A DNA stretch of 64,000 nucleotides, taken from Mesoplasma photuris ATCC 49581. Its GTDB lineage: Bacteria; Bacillota_I; Bacilli_A; Mycoplasmatales; Mycoplasmataceae. This document shows, piece by piece, positions 13,167 through 23,726 of this stretch. Positions within the stretch are counted from its first letter, which is position 1, and each line of letters starts with the position of its first letter. The notes under the pieces were generated by a model. The model did not search any database, was not told where the DNA came from, and saw only the letters and a program-made list of their open reading frames with translations. The translations under genes and the position numbers were made by a program. Where the stretch lies: the NCBI RefSeq assembly GCF_000702725.1, contig NZ_JNJI01000005.1:1-64000 (forward strand). Direction: 5' to 3'.

Positions 13167-13167
13167 T

Positions 13168-13668
13168 ATGCATCTTTCCGAATTAAGAAATAAGTCGCAT
13201 CAAGAATTAACTGATGCAATTAAAAATCCAGAATTAATCGTTTCTAAACAAAGATTGATTAAAGAATATTTAGCAATTGATTATGATATTGATTTAGATT
13301 ATTTACAATCAATTGAGACTATTGAAATTAATGGAGTTATTAATTTTGAAATCCTAGCAATAGATGCTAGAGATGGTAAAGAATTTATTTATAAAGATGG
13401 AATTGATTGAAGGGAAGAATATACTTTTAGTCAAGAATTAAATGACCAAGCAAATCTGATTTTAGGAGATGAATTCAATTTGGAAGAATATTTAATTGAA
13501 CAAATAAATATTAATATTCCTGTAAATATTTCAAAAAACAATGATATAATTTTTAAGACTGGTTCTGGATGATCATTGTTGTCAGAGCAACAATATCAAA
13601 ACTCTAAGAATGATAAACCAGATCCAAGATGAGATAAATTATCAGAAATAAACATAGATAAAAAATAA
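13168..13668 (+). CDS. YceD/DUF177-family protein
   Basis: Small cytoplasmic protein (166 residues) encoded directly before ribosomal protein L32, the standard place for the YceD (DUF177) family. The N-terminal half shows the family pattern of a beta-rich domain (EINGVINFEILAIDARDG), and the C-terminus carries DPRWDKLSEI, equivalent to the conserved DPRxxxL ending. In other bacteria the family is linked to 23S rRNA accumulation; that role is from knowledge of the family, not from this sequence. It is coupled to pheT with a 1-base gap. Confidence 0.8.
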
Positions 13669-13687
13669 TTAATAGGAGGTGTCAAAC

Positions 13688-13864
13688 ATGGCTGTACCAT
13701 TTAGAAAAACTAGTAAGTCTGCTAAAAATAAGAGAAGATCTCACTTAGCTTTAGCATCAGCATCAATTGTTTCATGTACAAACTGTGGTTCTATGATTAA
13801 ACCACACCGCGTATGTAGAGAATGTGGTTTCTACAAAGGAAAAGAAGTTAAAGCAGTTGCTTAA
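13688..13864 (+). CDS. rpmF: 50S ribosomal protein L32, zinc-binding form
   Basis: 58-residue ribosomal protein with the start MAVPFRKTSK and the zinc pattern CTNC ... CREC, so this is the cysteine-containing form. The ATG at 13688 is preceded by AGGAGG (13674-13679); the in-frame GTG at 13679 overlaps that site and is rejected. It ends the pheS-pheT-yceD unit and is followed by a strong terminator. Confidence 0.97.
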   Translation: MAVPFRKTSKSAKNKRRSHLALASASIVSCTNCGSMIKPHRVCRECGFYKGKEVKAVA

Positions 13865-13874
13865 TTTTAAAATA

Positions 13875-13906
13875 AAAGAGCGTGTCTTCGGGCATGCTCT
13901 TTTTTT
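13875..13906 (+). terminator. strong terminator after rpmF
   Basis: Arms AAAGAGCGTGTC and GGCATGCTCTTT with a TTCG tetraloop, G-U pairs included, then a long T tract. Confidence 0.92.
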
Positions 13907-13987
13907 ATTTGTTTTTTAAACCTTGTATTAAATTTTTATTTTTTGTTTTTCTTAACAAATATACAAAAAATGTGAAATAATATAAAT

Positions 13988-14012
13988 GTGGGAGAAAGTG
14001 GGGCGAAGTGGT
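13988..14012 (+). promoter_or_regulatory. MraZ operator boxes (three GTGG repeats, 10-base period)
   Basis: GTGGG at 13988, GTGGGG at 13998 and GTGGT at 14008 recur at exactly 10-base steps and end directly at the mraZ ATG. MraZ is known to bind GTGG-type direct repeats of this spacing upstream of its own operon, so this is a likely autoregulatory site. The boxes occupy the place of the ribosome binding site. The AATATAAAT at 13978-13987 may serve as -10 element. Confidence 0.8.
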
Positions 14013-14444
14013 ATGTTATTAGGAAAATATGAACATAGTTTAGATGACAAACTTCGTCTAACTATTCCGGCTAAGTTAAGAACTAAATTAGGAAACATAG
14101 TTTATGTTTCAAAAGGTTTTGAAGGAAGTTTAGAATTACGAAGTTCTGTCGAGTTTGAAAAATGAGCAAATTCAATTATGTCATTTTCAAATATGAATAG
14201 TGAATCACGTATGTTAACAAGAGAAATTATGGCAAATTCAGTGGAAGCTGAAATTGACTCATCAGGTAGAATTAAAATTCCAGGCAATTTATTGAATACA
14301 GCAAATATTGATAAAGATGTTTATATTTTAGGTTTAGGATCGAAAGCAGAAATTTGAGATCGTACTAAGTATGATAATTATCAAAACATTAATTCTGAAA
14401 AAATGGAAGAAATCGCTGATAACTTAAGTGGGAAGATAACGTAA
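14013..14444 (+). CDS. mraZ: transcriptional regulator MraZ
   Basis: DNA-binding regulator of the division cluster, 143 residues, made of two SpoVT/AbrB-like repeats. The first has GKYEHSLDDKLRLTIPAKLR and the second EIDSSGRIKIPGNLL; both show the D-x-x-x-R-(L/I)-x-(I/L)-P pattern of the family. It starts the mraZ-rsmH-FtsA-like-ftsZ-sepF unit, overlaps rsmH by 1 base, and its putative operator lies directly upstream. There is no ordinary Shine-Dalgarno sequence at the usual distance, so translation may be weak or may depend on the GTGG-rich leader. Confidence 0.95.
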
Positions 14445-15370
14445 TGGAAAAGCACATCCCGGTATTGTTACATGAATCAATTGAATTGCTAAATATTAAA
14501 CCCGATGGAATATATGTTGATTGTACTTTGGGTCGTGGTGGTCACTCTAGTGAAATACTAAAGCAATTAACATCAGGAAAATTGTATGCAATTGATCAAG
14601 ATCCAACAGCTATTATTGAAGGTAGAGAAAAGCTAAATAAAATTTCAAATAATTTTGAAATTTTAGAAGGTAACTTTTTAAATATTCAAGCATTACTTGC
14701 ACTCAAAGGTGTCTTCGAAGTTGATGGAATCTTATATGATTTAGGAGTTAGTTCCCCTCAATTCGACGTTCCAGAAAGAGGATTTAGTTATCGCTTTGAT
14801 GGACCATTAGATATGAGAATGGATACAATAAATAATCAGTTAAGTGCACACGAAGTTGTTAATACATATTCATATGAACAGATTAGAGATATTTTATGAA
14901 AATATGGTGATGAAGATTTTGCACCGAGAATAGCTCAAACAATCATTGATAATAGACCAGTTAATACAACATTTGAATTAGTTGAATTAATTAAAAAATC
15001 TCTACCTCAAAAAGTACTTAAAAAACCAAAGCATCCAGCTAAAAAAACTTTTCAGGCTTTAAGAATTTATGTAAACGATGAAATTGGAGTTTTAACAGAT
15101 TCATTAAAACAAAGTTTAGACTTATTAAAACCTGGTGGAAGAATATCGGTAATTACCTTTCATTCTCTTGAAGAAAAAATAGTAAAAAATATTTTTAATG
15201 AAGTAACGCAAGATCCTCAAGATGCAATTTTGGCGTCATTACCAATTAGAATTGAAAGTAATGCCAAATTTGAATTAATAATTAAAAAACCAATCAAAGC
15301 AAATGTTGGAGAATTAGAAAATAATCGAAGATCACATAGTGCTAAATTATGAGCAATTAGAAAAAAATAG
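14444..15370 (+). CDS. rsmH: 16S rRNA (cytosine-1402-N4)-methyltransferase
   Basis: Methylates N4 of cytidine 1402 of 16S rRNA using S-adenosylmethionine. The 308 residues match the family: EKHIPVLLHESIELL at the start, the SAM site VDCTLGRGGHS, LYDLGVSSPQFD and the later PKHPAKKTFQALRIYVN and ISVITFHSLEEKIVK. Its ATG overlaps the TAA of mraZ (TAATG), indicating coupling. Conserved position behind mraZ. Confidence 0.96.
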
Positions 15371-15385
15371 AAAGTAGGTGTAAAC

Positions 15386-16726
15386 ATGGGAAAAATTATT
15401 GGAACAATTGAAATTAAAATGAATGAAATGAGTTTTATCGTTTCAACTTTTAATCAAAGTACTAATCAACAAATAGTTATCTTTAAAGAAAAGAAATATG
15501 CAAAAATTAATTATTTGAAAAATAACAATACAATTAATGAATCTTCAAAAGTTGAAAAAGATCTTTCAGAAATTTATGAAAAATATACTTCTAGTTCAAA
15601 AAACAAGCTAACAAGTATTAATTACATTTTCCCATCTACATCAACTCAAAATATAGAAGATACTCAATTAGTAAAGATTTCTGAAAAAATATTAACTAAT
15701 TCTGCATACGTTTTACAATCTGATCCTAAATTAAAGAGAAGAATTGAAGCGACTTTCAGAAATGCAAATGATACAGATGGTTATAAAACTAAATCATACA
15801 AACCAACTAAATTTGTTTATAATGATATTACTTATAGAACTGGAACTTTATCACTTGAAGCTGGTGATTTTATCGAAGTAACTGCAACTTTAAATAGAGT
15901 TGATGAACAAGTTGAAAAATCATTTGAAAAATTGTTTAAAGATGTTTTTAATGATTCAATTGTTATAAAACAATATCAAAAGAGTAAAATTTTAATTAAT
16001 GAAATCAAAAGAAATAATTTAGGAAAAATTAAATCAGGAATTTTAATTGACTGACAAGAAAATCATATTGAAGTAATTCATTTTGCAGGAGATATTATAA
16101 AGTCTTATTATTTAGAAAAAGGAATGGAAGATATAGCTATTCAACTTTCTAATAAAATAGGAATTAAACCAAGTTCAGCTAAGAATTACATTTATAATAA
16201 TTTAAATTATGCAACTCAATTATTTGATGATGTTAATGTTTTAAAGGCAAGAAGTAGTAAAGGAAACAAATTCTTTACAATGACAAAACGTGATATTGGT
16301 AAAATTTTAAAATCAATTATTACAAACTACATTGATGAAATTGAATCAATAATTAAAAATTCGTATATTGAAAAAATAACTTTAAAAGGATTACCAAAAT
16401 TTAACTCAGGTTTAATAACTTCAGTTATTGGTTTTGAAAAATTAAATGCCAACTTAGGTTCTTTAGATGTATTTAAAATTTTAAAAATTAAATCAATTAA
16501 TTCATTTGGTGTTGAACCGATATTAATTGCTGCTAATCAATTTATTTACGATAGAAACTTACAACAAAATCACATTCATAAAGAAGAGGTTGTTAATGCA
16601 AATGAACTTGTTAACAATTTACCAAGTTTACAAAAAGGAAAACCTTTTTTACAACCAGCTTTCTTGGAATCTAAAGGAACTTTCATTGCTTCAAAAGTAA
16701 TTAGAAAAAATAGGGAGAAAAATTAA
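15386..16726 (+). CDS. divergent FtsA-like division protein
   Basis: 446-residue protein between rsmH and ftsZ, the place of FtsA. Similarity is faint but in order: a start GKIIGTIEIKMNEMSFIV resembling the first actin-fold strand pair, and near residue 220 a second strand pair (LIDWQENHIEVIHFAGDIIKS followed by YYLEKGMEDIAIQLS) laid out like FtsA's DIGGGTTD...PIGG...DIA region. The glycine-rich phosphate loop is absent (DWQENH in its place). The C-terminus ends in a basic stretch (ASKVIRKNREKN) that could touch the membrane. I call it FtsA-like from position and fold pattern; ATP binding is doubtful. ftsZ starts 2 bases later. Confidence 0.65.
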
Positions 16727-16727
16727 T

Positions 16728-17888
16728 ATGGAAAACTACAATATTGATAATGATATTCAATTAAATGAAATTGAATCAGAAGATTCAATCAAACCAGCTG
16801 TAATTAAAGTAATTGGAGTTGGAGGCGGAGGAAACAACGCTGTTAATAGAATGGTAAACGAAAAAATAAAAGGTGTTGATTTTATTGTTGCCAATACTGA
16901 TGCACAAGTATTAGCAACTTCAAAAGCTGAAAAACTAATTTTACTTGGTAGAAAAACAACTTCTGGTTTAGGAGCTGGTGCAGATCCAGAAGTGGGTAAA
17001 ATTGCTGCACAAGAATCAGAAAAAGAAATCAGAGAAGCTCTTGAGGGAGCCGACTTAATTTTCGTGGCTGCTGGAATGGGTGGTGGAACTGGTACAGGTG
17101 CTGCACCAATCATCGCTAAAATAGCTCAAGAAAGTGGTGCTTTAGTAATTGCTATTGTAACTAAACCATTCCGTTTTGAAGGACGTCACCGTGCAAGATT
17201 TGCAGATGAAGGTTTAGAGAAATTAAAGAAAAACGTTGATTCAATTATTGTTATTTCAAACGACAAAGTTTTATCAACAATTGGAACAATGCCTATTAAA
17301 GATTCCTTTAGAGAAGCTGATGATATTTTAAAACAAGGAGTACAAACAATCACTGATTTAATTGCTGTCCCAGCATTAATGAATTTAGATTTTGCTGATG
17401 TTAGAACAATCATGACTAAAAAAGGTAATGCTTTATTTGGTCGAGGAACATCTACAGGACCTAATAAAGCAATTGAAGCTGCAAATTCAGCAATTAATTC
17501 AGCATTGCTAGAAGCTTCAATTGTTGGAGCCAAAGATGTTATTATTAATATTACAGGTGGAGATGATGTTTCTTTAACTGATGCTTATGATGTTGCTGAA
17601 GTTATTGAAGAAGCATCTCAAAATCCAGATATTAATATTGTTTATGGTATTGCTATTAATGATGAAATCAAAGACGACAGAATTTTTGTAACAGTTATTG
17701 CTACAGGATTTGAAGACATTACAGAAGAAACAATTAAATCTCGTTCAAATGTGAACTTAGATTTAATTCGTCAATCAAACAAACAAAGTAATCAAAATAA
17801 TAACGTTATTATTGAATCAGAAATCACAAGTGATTTAGCTACTACAGATGTTGAAGAAGATTTCCCAACTTTCTTAAGAAGAGATTAA
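16728..17888 (+). CDS. ftsZ: cell division GTPase FtsZ
   Basis: Tubulin-like GTPase that forms the division ring. 386 residues with [15 protein letters not shown] (about 28-42), the tubulin signature [10 protein letters not shown] (about 118-127), the catalytic T7 loop [11 protein letters not shown] (about 219-229) and the C-terminal peptide EDFPTFLRR used by FtsZ for binding partners such as FtsA and SepF. The complete tail suggests partners are present, and both the FtsA-like gene and sepF adjoin it. Ribosome binding site AGGGAGA lies within the end of the upstream gene. Confidence 0.98.
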   Translation: MENYNIDNDIQLNEIESEDSIKPAVIKVIGVGGGGNNAVNRMVNEKIKGVDFIVANTDAQVLATSKAEKLILLGRKTTSGLGAGADPEVGKIAAQESEKEIREALEGADLIFVAAGMGGGTGTGAAPIIAKIAQESGALVIAIVTKPFRFEGRHRARFADEGLEKLKKNVDSIIVISNDKVLSTIGTMPIKDSFREADDILKQGVQTITDLIAVPALMNLDFADVRTIMTKKGNALFGRGTSTGPNKAIEAANSAINSALLEASIVGAKDVIINITGGDDVSLTDAYDVAEVIEEASQNPDINIVYGIAINDEIKDDRIFVTVIATGFEDITEETIKSRSNVNLDLIRQSNKQSNQNNNVIIESEITSDLATTDVEEDFPTFLRRD

Positions 17889-17889
17889 T

Positions 17890-18249
17890 ATGAAATTATG
17901 AGATAAATTAAAAGCTCCTTTGATTTCAAATGATACTATCGAAAAAGAAGAAGTGGAGATTGATTATACAGAAATAGTTGAAGAGTCAGAAGACTACAAA
18001 ACTTTTTACGAAACTATTAGAACTGCACCAAGCAATTCTGATAGAGTATATTCTCCAACGACATATAATGAAATACAAACACTTTCTGATGATTTAATAA
18101 AAAACGGTCAAATAATTTTAAATTTAAACAAAGCAAACTTAGAAGAATCTAAAAAAATATTACAATTTCTTTCGGGTGTAATTTATGTACTTGGTGGATC
18201 ATATAAAAAAATGGATAAAAATATTTACCTATTTAAAACTAAAAAATAA
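17890..18249 (+). CDS. sepF: cell division protein SepF
   Basis: FtsZ-associated protein of 119 residues. After a short N-terminus (MKLWDKLKAP, which may be the membrane-binding helix) and an acidic linker, residues about 50-119 match the SepF domain: VYSPTTYNEIQTLSDDL, GQIILNLNKANLEESKKI and FLSGVIYVLGGSYKKMDKNIY. It follows ftsZ with a 1-base gap and closes the cluster. UGA in the fourth codon hides its start under the standard code. Confidence 0.93.
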
Positions 18250-18267
18250 CTTCGGTTATTTTTTTCA
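18241..18267 (+). terminator. terminator of the division cluster
   Basis: AAAATAAC and GTTATTTT arms around TTCG followed by T residues; the 5' arm contains the TAA stop of sepF. Confidence 0.88.
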
Positions 18268-18306
18268 TAAATAGAATAATTATTAAATTATAAAATAAAG
18301 GAAAAT

Positions 18307-19233
18307 ATGAAAAATATAAACAAAAAGAATTTGATTAAAACATCATATTCATCAAAATGATTAGCCGCAGTTGATCTTAAAAATTTCAGAATTTGATTAG
18401 GATTATTTTTTGCGTTGCTTTTCACAGGGATCATCATCGCTGTTTATGCTGAAAACATCGCAAGTATTTTTAATTTAAAAAATCAAATAGAGGGATTGAT
18501 ATCTGATGGTAAATTAACATCAATACAACAAATTTATGAATGAGCAAGTGATAAAGGTCAATTAGGAATTGGATCAGAAGAAATGGCATTTCTAAAGTTT
18601 GTTTATTCAACAGGAGATGATCAAACAAGTAAAATATTGATTAGTGTTAATCTTTTTGATTATTTAATTTACTATTCTTCATTTTTCACAACAATCTCTA
18701 ATGTATTAATTGCATCATGAATGATGATCTATGTGATTAAACCTTATAATTTAGGTGTAAAAGGAATTTTAAATTCTAAAATGACAATTACTGCTGCAGT
18801 TGCTATCACTGTAACAATGCTTGTTTACAATGCTGTTTTATTACCAACAAATGAAATACCTATCGAATTAAATTGATATTGAATTAGTCAATTATTTTTA
18901 CATATATTAATGCCGATTTCTTTTATTGGATTTTCATTATTTGCAATCAAACACGATTTAAATAACTATACAAAAGAAAAACTCTTTGCACAATGAAAAT
19001 TTCAATTAATTCCTTTATTTGGATATGTAATTTATGTTATGATAAGAGGCTTAATTAGAACAGCATCTGGTTATGATGCTTCTACAAATTTTCCTTATTT
19101 CTTTTTAAATGTCACAACTAAATCTGGTCAAATTTGAATCGTTCCTATAATTATTTTGGTTTTTGGAATTATGTTAGGCTTTTCAAGTTTATATTTCCTA
19201 ATAATTAAAAAAGTTAATAAAAAAACTCTATAA
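18307..19233 (+). CDS. multi-pass membrane protein, Pr6Pr/DUF1600-like
   Basis: 308-residue integral membrane protein with about six to seven hydrophobic segments. It contains YYSSFFTTISNVLIASWMM, LHILMPISFIGFSLFAI, a pair LIPLFGYVIYVMIRG and NFPYFFLNV near the end. The same ordered pieces occur in the minus-strand gene at 41869-42609 (YSNWTVML, SHLVMP, NFPYWFL), so the two are paralogues. The pattern resembles the Pr6Pr/DUF1600 membrane proteins common in mycoplasmas, function unknown. The start follows AAAGGA and the gene is the first after the division terminator. Confidence 0.75.
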
Positions 19234-19318
19234 TTTAATATAATAATTGCAAAGTTGTAATGTGCTAAATACATATTTCAATTTTGTAATTTTATTTAAG
19301 ATAAACAAGGAGGACACT

Positions 19319-20053
19319 ATGAAAAACAAATATAAAATAATTTCTTTTGCGTATTTATTTTCTTGAATAATTGTTTTTCTCTTTTTAGGGTATCCAGAGA
19401 TTTCTAAGTTTATTCCTAAAAATTTATTAACATTTTCTAGTTTATCAGTTGTAATTTTAGCTTTGATTTTCTCGATTAATATATTCAAATATTCTTCAAC
19501 GATGATCAAATATTTTAGAAATGAAGAACATAAAAAATATAATAATAAAATTGATATTAAAATTAGCTCAATAACTATATTGGCTTTTATAGCTTGAGTT
19601 TTACAAGTAGCATTTCAATTGTATATTTCTTCGAATTTCATAATTATAGATGTACTTCAAAAATTTGATATCAAGTTATTGTTTGGGTCTGCAAGTCATA
19701 TTTGATACGAAGTGTATATCTCATCATTAATATTTTGTGCAATTTTATCAATAGCACTTATATTTTTAATAACCATTGTTTTGATATCAATATTTTCTGA
19801 AAGATTCAAAATTAAAATTCAATTCTTAACTATTTTAAATATGAAATTTTTATTTTCATATTTAACAATAAAATTTAAACAAAAAATTTCTTTTTTAAGA
19901 TCAGATAATATTTTATTTGTGATATTTGAAGTTATTTATTTAAGAATTAAAAAATGGTCATGTAATATTTTTATTTTAATTTCTAATATTAAAAAGAAAT
20001 ATTTAATAACAAATATAAAATCGCAAATACCGCCAGCTTCTTTCCTTTTTTAA
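19319..20053 (+). CDS. hypothetical membrane protein
   Basis: Protein of 244 residues with four strong hydrophobic segments in its first 165 residues and a basic C-terminal region (KIKIQF, LRIKKWSC, NIKKKYL). No family recognised. It has an excellent ribosome binding site (AAGGAGG). It uses one UGG codon for Trp, which is rare in this window. It lies 24 bases upstream of a lipoprotein gene and may be co-transcribed with it. Confidence 0.7.
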
Positions 20054-20077
20054 TTAAAAAGAAAGAAGGAAAAAAAT

Positions 20078-22318
20078 ATGAAAAAATTATTAGCATTACT
20101 TGGAGTTGTTTCTTTAGTTGCATCTTCAAGTGCGCTTGTTGTATCATGTACTGACAAAAAAACTGACAATCAAAATGAAAAAGATAATGAAAAAGAAAAT
20201 ATCGATATTAAAGATAGTCAAGAAATTAAAACATCTGCTGCTTTAATAGCAAAACAATTAATTCTTGCTGATCAAAAACAATATGACTTAAGTTTATTAA
20301 AACAAAAATATGCCGAAGCAAAAGTTTCTGATTCGCTTCAAGGGATAGATAAAAAAATAGTTATAAAAAATGATAGATTATTAAATAGAGATTTAATTGA
20401 GAAATATTTTGACTACTCAACAACTACAGGCGATTTTTCAGAATTTATAGACTTAAATTTATCTGGTAGAAAAGGTAATGAATTAGGAGATTTATATAAT
20501 TTATTACCTGAAAATATAATGGGGATGAACAAAGACAGCATCTTCAACATTATGAATATCGTGATTGATGTTTTACCAACACTTTCAACAGATACATTAT
20601 CTGCTTTGTTAGGTTCGATATCTATAAATATTGATGATTTAACATCAATGCTAAAAAGTTCTGGTCAAGGACTTATTAATAACGAATTAAGCGAAAATGA
20701 TTTTCAATCTATTATTAATGATATTAATGTATTTGATAAAATCGGTAATTTAAACATTAAACAAGCAGACAATATTTTGTGAATTTCTATGTTTAATGCT
20801 ATTAACCTAATTATTAATCCTAATTCAAAAACTTATAGTTATGATTCTGATGATTCGATTAAAGAATCTCTATCAATGGTTGGATTAGATTTATTAAACA
20901 ATATTAAAAATAAAAACTCATCAGCATCAAATCAATCAAAAAATTCAATTCAAATTTATGGAAAAGTATTTACTGAAATCTTAACAGCAATATCAATGAT
21001 TCAATTAAAACTTCAACTATTTGAATACGATAAAGCATTTCAACCAATTGATTCATTGCATTTATTTAATGGAGAAGAAAGTAATTCTGAATTTTTAAAT
21101 CGCATGTATTTTGGAAGAGAAGAATCTTTTAATGATTATTTGAAAAATGAAGACTTCCAATTAAATATTAAATTCGTTTTAAAAGAATTATCATACTATT
21201 TAGGTAATATTAATAAAGATAAAGATCCTAACGGTTATATTTTACAAAGAGGAATTAATATATTATTTGGTGTACAAACTGAAGTGAAAGTAAAAGGCGA
21301 TGTAACTATGGAAAAAGCAAATGGGGGACCAATTGCAGCTATTTTTGCACCAGTTTTAAAAAGTTTAATTACAGATGAGACTATTGATATGATTTGAAAT
21401 CAAATTCCTGGTTATGTGAGTTGACTTACAAGTAAAGCAGCAGTTGCTAGAGCCTTAGATACAGATATGTTATATGGATTACTTGCTTCAGTTATTTATG
21501 GATTAAGTAATGATACTGAGATTAAAGGATTAAAAGTAATGACTGATGAAATCAGCAGCCTGGTTTGAATAGCTATTACAAAAATTGGACTTATCGAAAA
21601 ACCATTTTCAACTTTATATAAAGGTGATTTAAGAACAGATGGAGTAATTAGTGTTGCTGGAAATGCACTTATTAATATTTATGATAAATTAGTAGAACAA
21701 ATTCCGAATGGTGCAGAAGTGATTACAAAACTATTTGGTGATAAACCAATAAATTTAACAACTTTATTTGAAATTAAATTAAAGGATTTGATCGGAATAG
21801 AATCAAAATCAAAAGATAGTTATTTATCTCAATCATTAACTGATTTAATCAATAAAGTTAGTGATGATCTAAATTTAAATAAAATTAATGAACCAAGTGA
21901 TAATCAAAAATATCAAATCTCTTTAAAAGAATTGCAAAATATTTTTAAAAACTTTTTAAACGGTAAATCAATTTCCGAAATTTTCGAAAGTATAAAACCT
22001 ATTTTAAAACCCGATGATCAATCTACAGATTTGATTAAAGAAATTGCTGGTATTCTTGAAAATATTTGAAAATCTTTAAATGCTAATGATGAAAATGATG
22101 AAAACATCAAATCTATGGATAAAGACTTTAAAGAACAAAATATCAAAATCATTAAAGAATCTCTAATTCAAGTTAATGCAAAAGATATTTATCAAAAAGG
22201 TGATTTAAGTATTAATTATGTAAATATAGATGAAAATAAAACATATACATATACATTTGAATATGTTAAAAAATCACAAAATGACAACTTTATAATTACA
22301 AAAATTAATAAAAAATAG
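20078..22318 (+). CDS. large surface lipoprotein
   Basis: 746-residue lipoprotein. The N-terminus MKKLLALLGVVSLVASSS is a typical mollicute signal peptide, ending in VVSC, where the cysteine (residue 24) should be lipid-modified. A charged linker rich in Lys, Glu, Asp and Asn follows, then a long, helical, mostly polar body with hydrophobic patches. Such large lipoproteins are common in Mesoplasma/Spiroplasma (some are catalogued as MOLPALP proteins), but I see no signature that proves membership. Processing would use LspA (encoded at 26471). A terminator follows the stop. Confidence 0.88.
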
Positions 22319-22323
22319 TTTTT

Positions 22324-22353
22324 AAAACCATCAATATTATTGATGGTTTTTTG
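22324..22353 (+). terminator. terminator after the large lipoprotein gene
   Basis: Arms AAACCATCAATA and TATTGATGGTTT with a minimal loop, then TTTT. Confidence 0.9.
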
Positions 22354-22411
22354 TTGTTTAGGTCAGATATATTCTTAAATATAAATATAAATTATTAATA
22401 AGTAATGAACA

Positions 22412-22439
22412 TTGTTCGATACCTTGTTAAAATATAATA
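22412..22439 (+). promoter_or_regulatory. putative promoter of the hydrolase gene
   Basis: TTGTTC (22412-22417), a 16-base spacer and TATAAT (22434-22439). The start codon follows only 17 bases after the -10 box, so the leader would be short. Confidence 0.5.
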
Positions 22440-22455
22440 TGAAAATGAGGTAAAA

Positions 22456-23439
22456 ATGGAAGATAGAAACTATTCGGCATTAGCCAGAACAATGATTAGT
22501 ATGTGAAACAACCATTTTTCTAAAACAATCATTCAAAGAGAAAATGCAACCAACGTAAAACTAAATTTTGTAAATATGTTTAATTTAAATCCTGTAAATT
22601 GAAACTCAAATAAAAAATTAGGCATTCAAGAATATAAAGAACCAACAATTAACTTTATGACCTCATCATTTGATGGAATAAAATTAGCCGGATCAATATG
22701 ATTAAACCCAGTTCCAACAAATAAATGAATTATTGGCTGTCATGGATTTAATTCTTCAAGATTTGATGTTTTATATTTAACATGACATTATAGAGAACTT
22801 GGATATAATATTATAACTTTTGATTTCAGAAGTCATGGTGGATCTGATAAAGATATTGTTAGTTGAGGTATGAAAGAAAAAGAAGATTTAGTATCGATTG
22901 TTAAATGATTAACTCAAAACTATAAAGTTGATGAAATTGGTTTGGTTGGTACAAGCATGGGTGGATTTACTATAAACCACTTTATATTGACTGAAATAGA
23001 ATTAATCAAAAAAGTTAATGTTAAATGAGGAATTGCAGATTCAGCATATATGTCAGTACCAAAATTATTAGAGAGAATGGTTTCTAATAATGCTCCGGCA
23101 CCATTTAAAGGATATGCTAAAGAAGTGTTATCAGATATGATGCGTATTTATAAAAACGAATATGGTGTAAATCTTTATAATTTAAGTTTTATAGATTTAA
23201 TCCAACCAAATAATAAATATGTGCCTATGTTATATTTACATAATCGTCATGATCGTATTACCGATTCTTTAGATAGTTTCAGTATGGCTAACATCAAAAA
23301 TAATATTGAAGGTAAACCAGAAAATGAATTTAGAATATTTGATGAAGGATATCATCATACAAAATCAATTATCGAGTTCGAAGATGAGTACAAAAAAATT
23401 TCAATTGATTTTGTAAAAAAACATCAACAAAACAAATAA
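22456..23439 (+). CDS. alpha/beta hydrolase
   Basis: 327-residue serine hydrolase of the alpha/beta fold. It shows the oxyanion-type HGF (WIIGCHGFNSSRFD), DFRSHGGSD, the nucleophile elbow GTSMGG, the acid in LHNRHDRIT and the catalytic histidine in EGYHHTKS near the C-terminus, so the triad appears complete. The layout resembles the cell-envelope-associated alpha/beta hydrolases found in many mycoplasmas; substrate unknown (an ester or lipid is plausible). A short N-terminal region may be a membrane-proximal extension. Start chosen at 22456 behind GAGG. Confidence 0.85.
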
Positions 23440-23485
23440 ATATATAGATTAAAACATAAAATAACATATAATTATTAAGAATACT

Positions 23486-23708
23486 AATAGACACGACTTT
23501 TATAAGATGTTACTCAGAGAACTAGCGTATGGTGCAAGCTAGCTAACTATTATTTAAGTTATCACTATTTTTAAACAGAAAAGAAAATTTTGATGAGTAG
23601 AATTCTGCGGTGGCACCGTTAAAACCTTGAGATGATAAATATATAATGTATTTATTAATTAGGATGGTACCGCGATAAATCGCTCCTTATTTAGGAGCGA
23701 TTTTGTTT
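23486..23708 (+). promoter_or_regulatory. T-box leader for ileS (AUC specifier)
   Basis: tRNA-sensing leader that lets transcription continue when uncharged tRNA-Ile accumulates. Stem I: AATAG (23486-23490) pairs with CTATT (23565-23569) and ACTT (23496-23499) with AAGT (23556-23559); the internal loop on the 3' side is TATCA, so the specifier codon is AUC (23561-23563), isoleucine. The AGAGA motif (23516-23520) and GGTGC loop (23531-23535) are present. The T-box AGGATGGTACCGCG is at 23661-23674, with UGGU matching an ACCA tRNA end. The terminator with arms ATCGCTCC and GGAGCGAT (about 23678-23702) follows. A TATAAT at 23467-23472 is a likely -10 box. Confidence 0.93.
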
Positions 23709-23726
23709 TATTAAAAGGAGATAAAT

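Noticed and set aside
16757-17533. Two minus-strand open frames opposite ftsZ
   Set aside because: Antisense shadows of a conserved gene, without binding sites or recognisable motifs.
20043-20066. AT-rich palindrome around 20050 as terminator
   Set aside because: It is not followed by a T tract and it contains the ribosome binding region of the lipoprotein gene.
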